This document shows positions 62,924-64,000 of a stretch of 64,000 nt of DNA, in pieces. Under the pieces are notes generated by a model, which saw only the letters and a list, made by a program, of their open reading frames with translations, did not search any database and was not told the origin of the DNA. A program made the translations under genes and the position numbers. Position 1 is the first letter of the stretch. Each line of letters begins with the position of its first letter. The stretch is from Taiwanofungus camphoratus (lineage: Eukaryota > Basidiomycota > Agaricomycetes > Polyporales > Taiwanofungaceae), in NCBI GenBank assembly GCA_003999685.1, contig CP021221.1, forward strand, positions 62,001 to 126,000, in the 5' to 3' direction.

Positions 62924-63770
62924 TGATACATATATAAGTCCCAAAGCCTTCAGGACTTCAAATTGCAATTTTATCAGCTTTCTAATCCTTTTTAAAACAG
63001 CCTGCAACTCTTCTAAGGTCTATCATAATTGAGATACCCTTCTAAAGCACTCCTAATATTCTAAATGCCTCTGAAATCACTGTAAACAGTTCTGAAGTCC
63101 TGATTCTCAATGCTAAGTCCTAAACTTGTACTATGGCCACTATCAGACACTATCAGACACTTCTGAGCATTTCATGCTGTTCAATCTGGTCCAGTTCTCT
63201 CATTTTATGTCATTTAAGGACTCTTTATCTTAGAATCATTAGCTAAGTCTCTTCAATCTCTGCATTGACTATGCATATCTCTGATAGTCTTCAAAATGGT
63301 CCAAAGCTCTAAAGCCTGAACTTAGACAACTTTGTGCAATCCCAGTGTCCCAGCCCAGTATTATGAGGTCTTTTCACAGTGCACCCACATGATGTCCTGC
63401 TCATTTAGGCCACCTTTTGGTCCAATTTAGCAAGATTGCACTGCTAAAACCTTTGTACTCTTCTAGCCCTGAGTGATAGCTTATCATTGCACATGTTCAC
63501 TTTCAGATAATTATCCCTTCCATATGCCTTTGCTTAAAAACCTTTCTATCATATCTATGTAGCTCTTCTGTTTCACTTTTTAAGTAGTTCCTTTTCTCTT
63601 ATAATTGCTCTGAAGTTCACACACCCTTAATACATATTTTGAACTTTTAGCTTCCCTTTTACATAAGATAGTTGAGCTAACCAGCTCTTATTTAGCACAA
63701 TGTATATTACAGTATATAAGGGAGACTCCTCTGTATGCAGTTTATTACTCAGAAATACATATATGGGCTC
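62924..63770 (+). repeat. Decayed relative of the young LTR-like unit
   Basis: Aligns in order with parts A and C of 58879-59720, for example CAGCTTTCTAATC, CACTATCAGACACT and a GAGAC-CCTC stretch near 63722. It starts with TG like the young copies. Substitution is heavy and no CpG remains, so it is much older. A TATATAA stands near 63713, where an LTR promoter would lie. Confidence 0.6.
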
Positions 63771-64000
63771 ACACAGTGTCAGTTGAGTTTGTGAACAGAC
63801 CAGTGTCATAGATGATATCTTTCTCACCAGACTGAATATTCTGTATAGGTGCAGGGATGTTGCCAGAGGTGTTAGTGACAATGGTTCAGTAGAGGGACTG
63901 AGCTGAAGGTGTGTATGGACTTAGAAAAAAATTGTGTCTCATTATCTTTAACTATGGGAATTTTTGGACATACTCAAGTTGCACATGCTGGAATGATAAG

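Larger units (their letters stand above)
61332..64000. mobile_element. Old, CpG-free, AT-rich repeat DNA
   Basis: Within this stretch I found no CG dinucleotide, while TG and CA are common, as expected of long-methylated transposon DNA in basidiomycetes. No recognisable protein survives. It runs off the window. Its internal LTR-like relative of the young block is listed separately. Family cannot be named; it is probably a fossil retrotransposon or a nest of them. Confidence 0.6.

Noticed and set aside
1-64000. CRISPR arrays, bacterial operons or prophage
   Set aside because: Spliceosomal introns throughout show a fungal nuclear genome. The tandem repeats present lack regular spacers.

Overview
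This window looks like a chromosomal segment of a wood- or litter-associated Agaricomycete (Basidiomycota). The evidence is short introns (mostly 46-75 bp) with fungal splice signals, many small exons, an Agaricomycete-specific WD40 architecture, an aryl-alcohol-oxidase-like GMC gene and several secreted glycoside hydrolases. All gene models were built by hand, by joining exons whose reading phase closes; none was checked against transcripts.

Layout. 0.5-1.7 kb: a small basidiomycete-type hypothetical gene (minus). 3.6-5.7 kb: a decayed GMC oxidoreductase (plus). 5.9-8.3 kb: an MFS transporter (minus). 8.3-12.3 kb: no firm gene, but it holds a promoter/first-exon segment that recurs inverted at 45.9 kb. 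12.3-14.9 kb: a protein with an Agaricomycete N-terminal module and eight WD40 repeats (plus). 16.9-18.2 kb and 23.6-25.2 kb: two related C2H2 zinc-finger genes in opposite orientation, the second inside a GC-rich block (about 19.6-26.6 kb). 29.8-44.2 kb: a symmetrical block in which two paralogous 2-oxoglutarate/Fe(II) oxygenases, facing inward, flank a divergent GH3/GH92 pair of secreted glycosidases. 46-57 kb: an F-box protein (plus), then a SET-domain methyltransferase, a GH79 beta-glucuronidase-type enzyme and a MetE-like methyltransferase (all minus). 58.0-61.3 kb: a composite non-coding repeat with LTR-like ends (TG...CA) and a short target duplication. 61.3-64.0 kb: old AT-rich repeat DNA in which I found no CpG, including a decayed relative of the young repeat.

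How the genes may work together. GH3, GH92 and GH79 all carry signal peptides and point to extracellular glycan breakdown (beta-linked glucans or xylans, alpha-mannan, glucuronic-acid-bearing side chains). GH3 and GH92 start about 1 kb apart in opposite directions and could share control. The flanking oxygenases have intact metal and co-substrate motifs, but their substrates cannot be read from sequence. The window also shows five apparent GC-AG introns and several exons of 10-23 nt, which automated gene finders are likely to miss.
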